Assembly: GCA_026390535.1 (NCBI GenBank)
Contig: JAPLFT010000123.1
Coordinates: forward strand, 1-6,555
DNA from: Pseudomonadota bacterium
Lineage (GTDB): Bacteria; Bdellovibrionota; JAFGOL01
Reading direction: 5' to 3'
Length of the DNA stretch: 6,555 bases
This document shows, in pieces, positions 6,261 to 6,555 of this stretch (positions are counted from its first letter, which is position 1; every line of letters begins with the position of its first letter). Under the pieces are notes generated by a model. The model had not been told where the DNA came from. It saw only the letters and a list, made by a program, of their open reading frames with translations, and searched no databases. A program made the position numbers and the translations under genes.

Positions 6261-6509
6261 ATGAATGATGAAGCAAAACTCAGAGACGAACTTGAAAAGC
6301 TTAAAGCTGAAAATGAGATGCTGAAATCAAAAAGAAAAGGTGCTGGCGAGATAACATTTAAGGTCAGCACAAAGGGTGCTCTTTCTGTTTATGGTCTTGG
6401 AAGATTTCCGGTTACGCTTTATAGAGAACAGTGGGAAAGACTTTTGGTTAAAATTGATGACCTGAAGAAGTTCATCAATGATAACAAGGGTACTTTAAAA
6501 ACAAGATAA
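6261..6509 (+). CDS. Small conserved-looking protein with leucine-zipper-like N-terminus, function unknown
   Basis: An 82-residue protein with a strong translation signal: AAGGAGAG (6246-6253) lies seven bases before the ATG. Residues 3-24 are a charged helix with Leu7, Leu14 and Leu21 at heptad spacing, likely a short coiled coil for oligomerisation. Residues 30-70 form a compact core: ITFKVSTKGALSVYG, then LGRFPVTLYREQWERLL, ending in a Lys/Asp-rich helix. The SVYGLGRFPVTLY stretch looks like a fixed motif that I associate with short uncharacterised proteins in several bacterial phyla, but I cannot name a family or a function. No signal peptide, membrane span or metal motif is seen. It is monocistronic: a promoter candidate stands before it and a hairpin just after it. 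Confidence 0.85.
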   Translation: MNDEAKLRDELEKLKAENEMLKSKRKGAGEITFKVSTKGALSVYGLGRFPVTLYREQWERLLVKIDDLKKFINDNKGTLKTR

Positions 6510-6520
6510 AACTATTTATG

Positions 6521-6551
6521 CCGGGTTACAGCGTTATACACTGTAACCCGG
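6521..6551 (+). terminator. Strong hairpin after the 82-residue gene, probable terminator
   Basis: CCGGGTTACAG (6521-6531) and CTGTAACCCGG (6541-6551) form a perfect 11-bp stem with a nine-base loop, 11 bases past the stop codon. Only TGTT follows before the window ends, so the U-tract cannot be checked. The GC-rich stem stands out in this AT-rich DNA. It could also serve a convergent gene to the right. Confidence 0.75.
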
Positions 6552-6555
6552 TGTT

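Noticed and set aside
1..6555. CRISPR array, tRNA, rRNA, transposase or integrase remnants
   Set aside because: I saw no regularly spaced repeats, cloverleaf sequences, terminal inverted repeats or transposase-like frames; the operon breaks carry no inserted element.

Overview
This 6.6-kb window comes from an AT-rich, anaerobic-type prokaryote. The DAP-pathway gene dapB, a bacterial-type deoxyhypusine-synthase-like gene, Shine-Dalgarno sites and a factor-independent-type terminator all point to a bacterium. An uncultivated lineage such as Omnitrophota is a guess from gene content only; no marker gene is present to prove it.

Left part (46-4336, + strand): a GNAT acetyltransferase gene is followed 32 bases later by a four-gene operon for a cytosolic group 3b [NiFe] hydrogenase ('sulfhydrogenase' type) in the classic order beta-gamma-delta-alpha (hydBGDA). 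The design of such an enzyme is: H2 is handled at the NiFe site in the alpha subunit, electrons pass through Fe-S clusters of delta and beta to the flavin of gamma, and there exchange with NAD(P)(H). Beta and alpha look full length and carry their cluster and metal ligands. Gamma and delta do not. Both lack their N-terminal part, and in both the loss lies exactly at the cistron start. The strong RBS and ATG that should start gamma now open a 24-codon dead-end frame, and the body of gamma continues in another frame. Delta starts after the point where the conserved CxxC of the proximal [4Fe-4S] cluster should be. Either the operon has suffered two small deletions or the assembly dropped two short segments; as written, the operon would not give a normal heterotetramer. 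The alpha subunit ends exactly at the last His of DPCxxCxxH, so it has no C-terminal extension for a maturation protease to remove.

Middle part (4350-6053, - strand, convergent with hydA): dapB (dihydrodipicolinate reductase, lysine/peptidoglycan precursor pathway) and, 18 bases downstream, the deoxyhypusine-synthase-like gene, which keeps the active-site lysine context but not the His-His motif of true deoxyhypusine synthases. They look like an operon linking DAP and polyamine metabolism.

Right part (6054-6555): a divergent intergenic region of about 200 bp with a 15-bp palindrome and a candidate promoter, then a well-framed 82-residue unknown protein with a short leucine-zipper-like N-terminus, followed by a strong hairpin at the window edge that probably terminates transcription.
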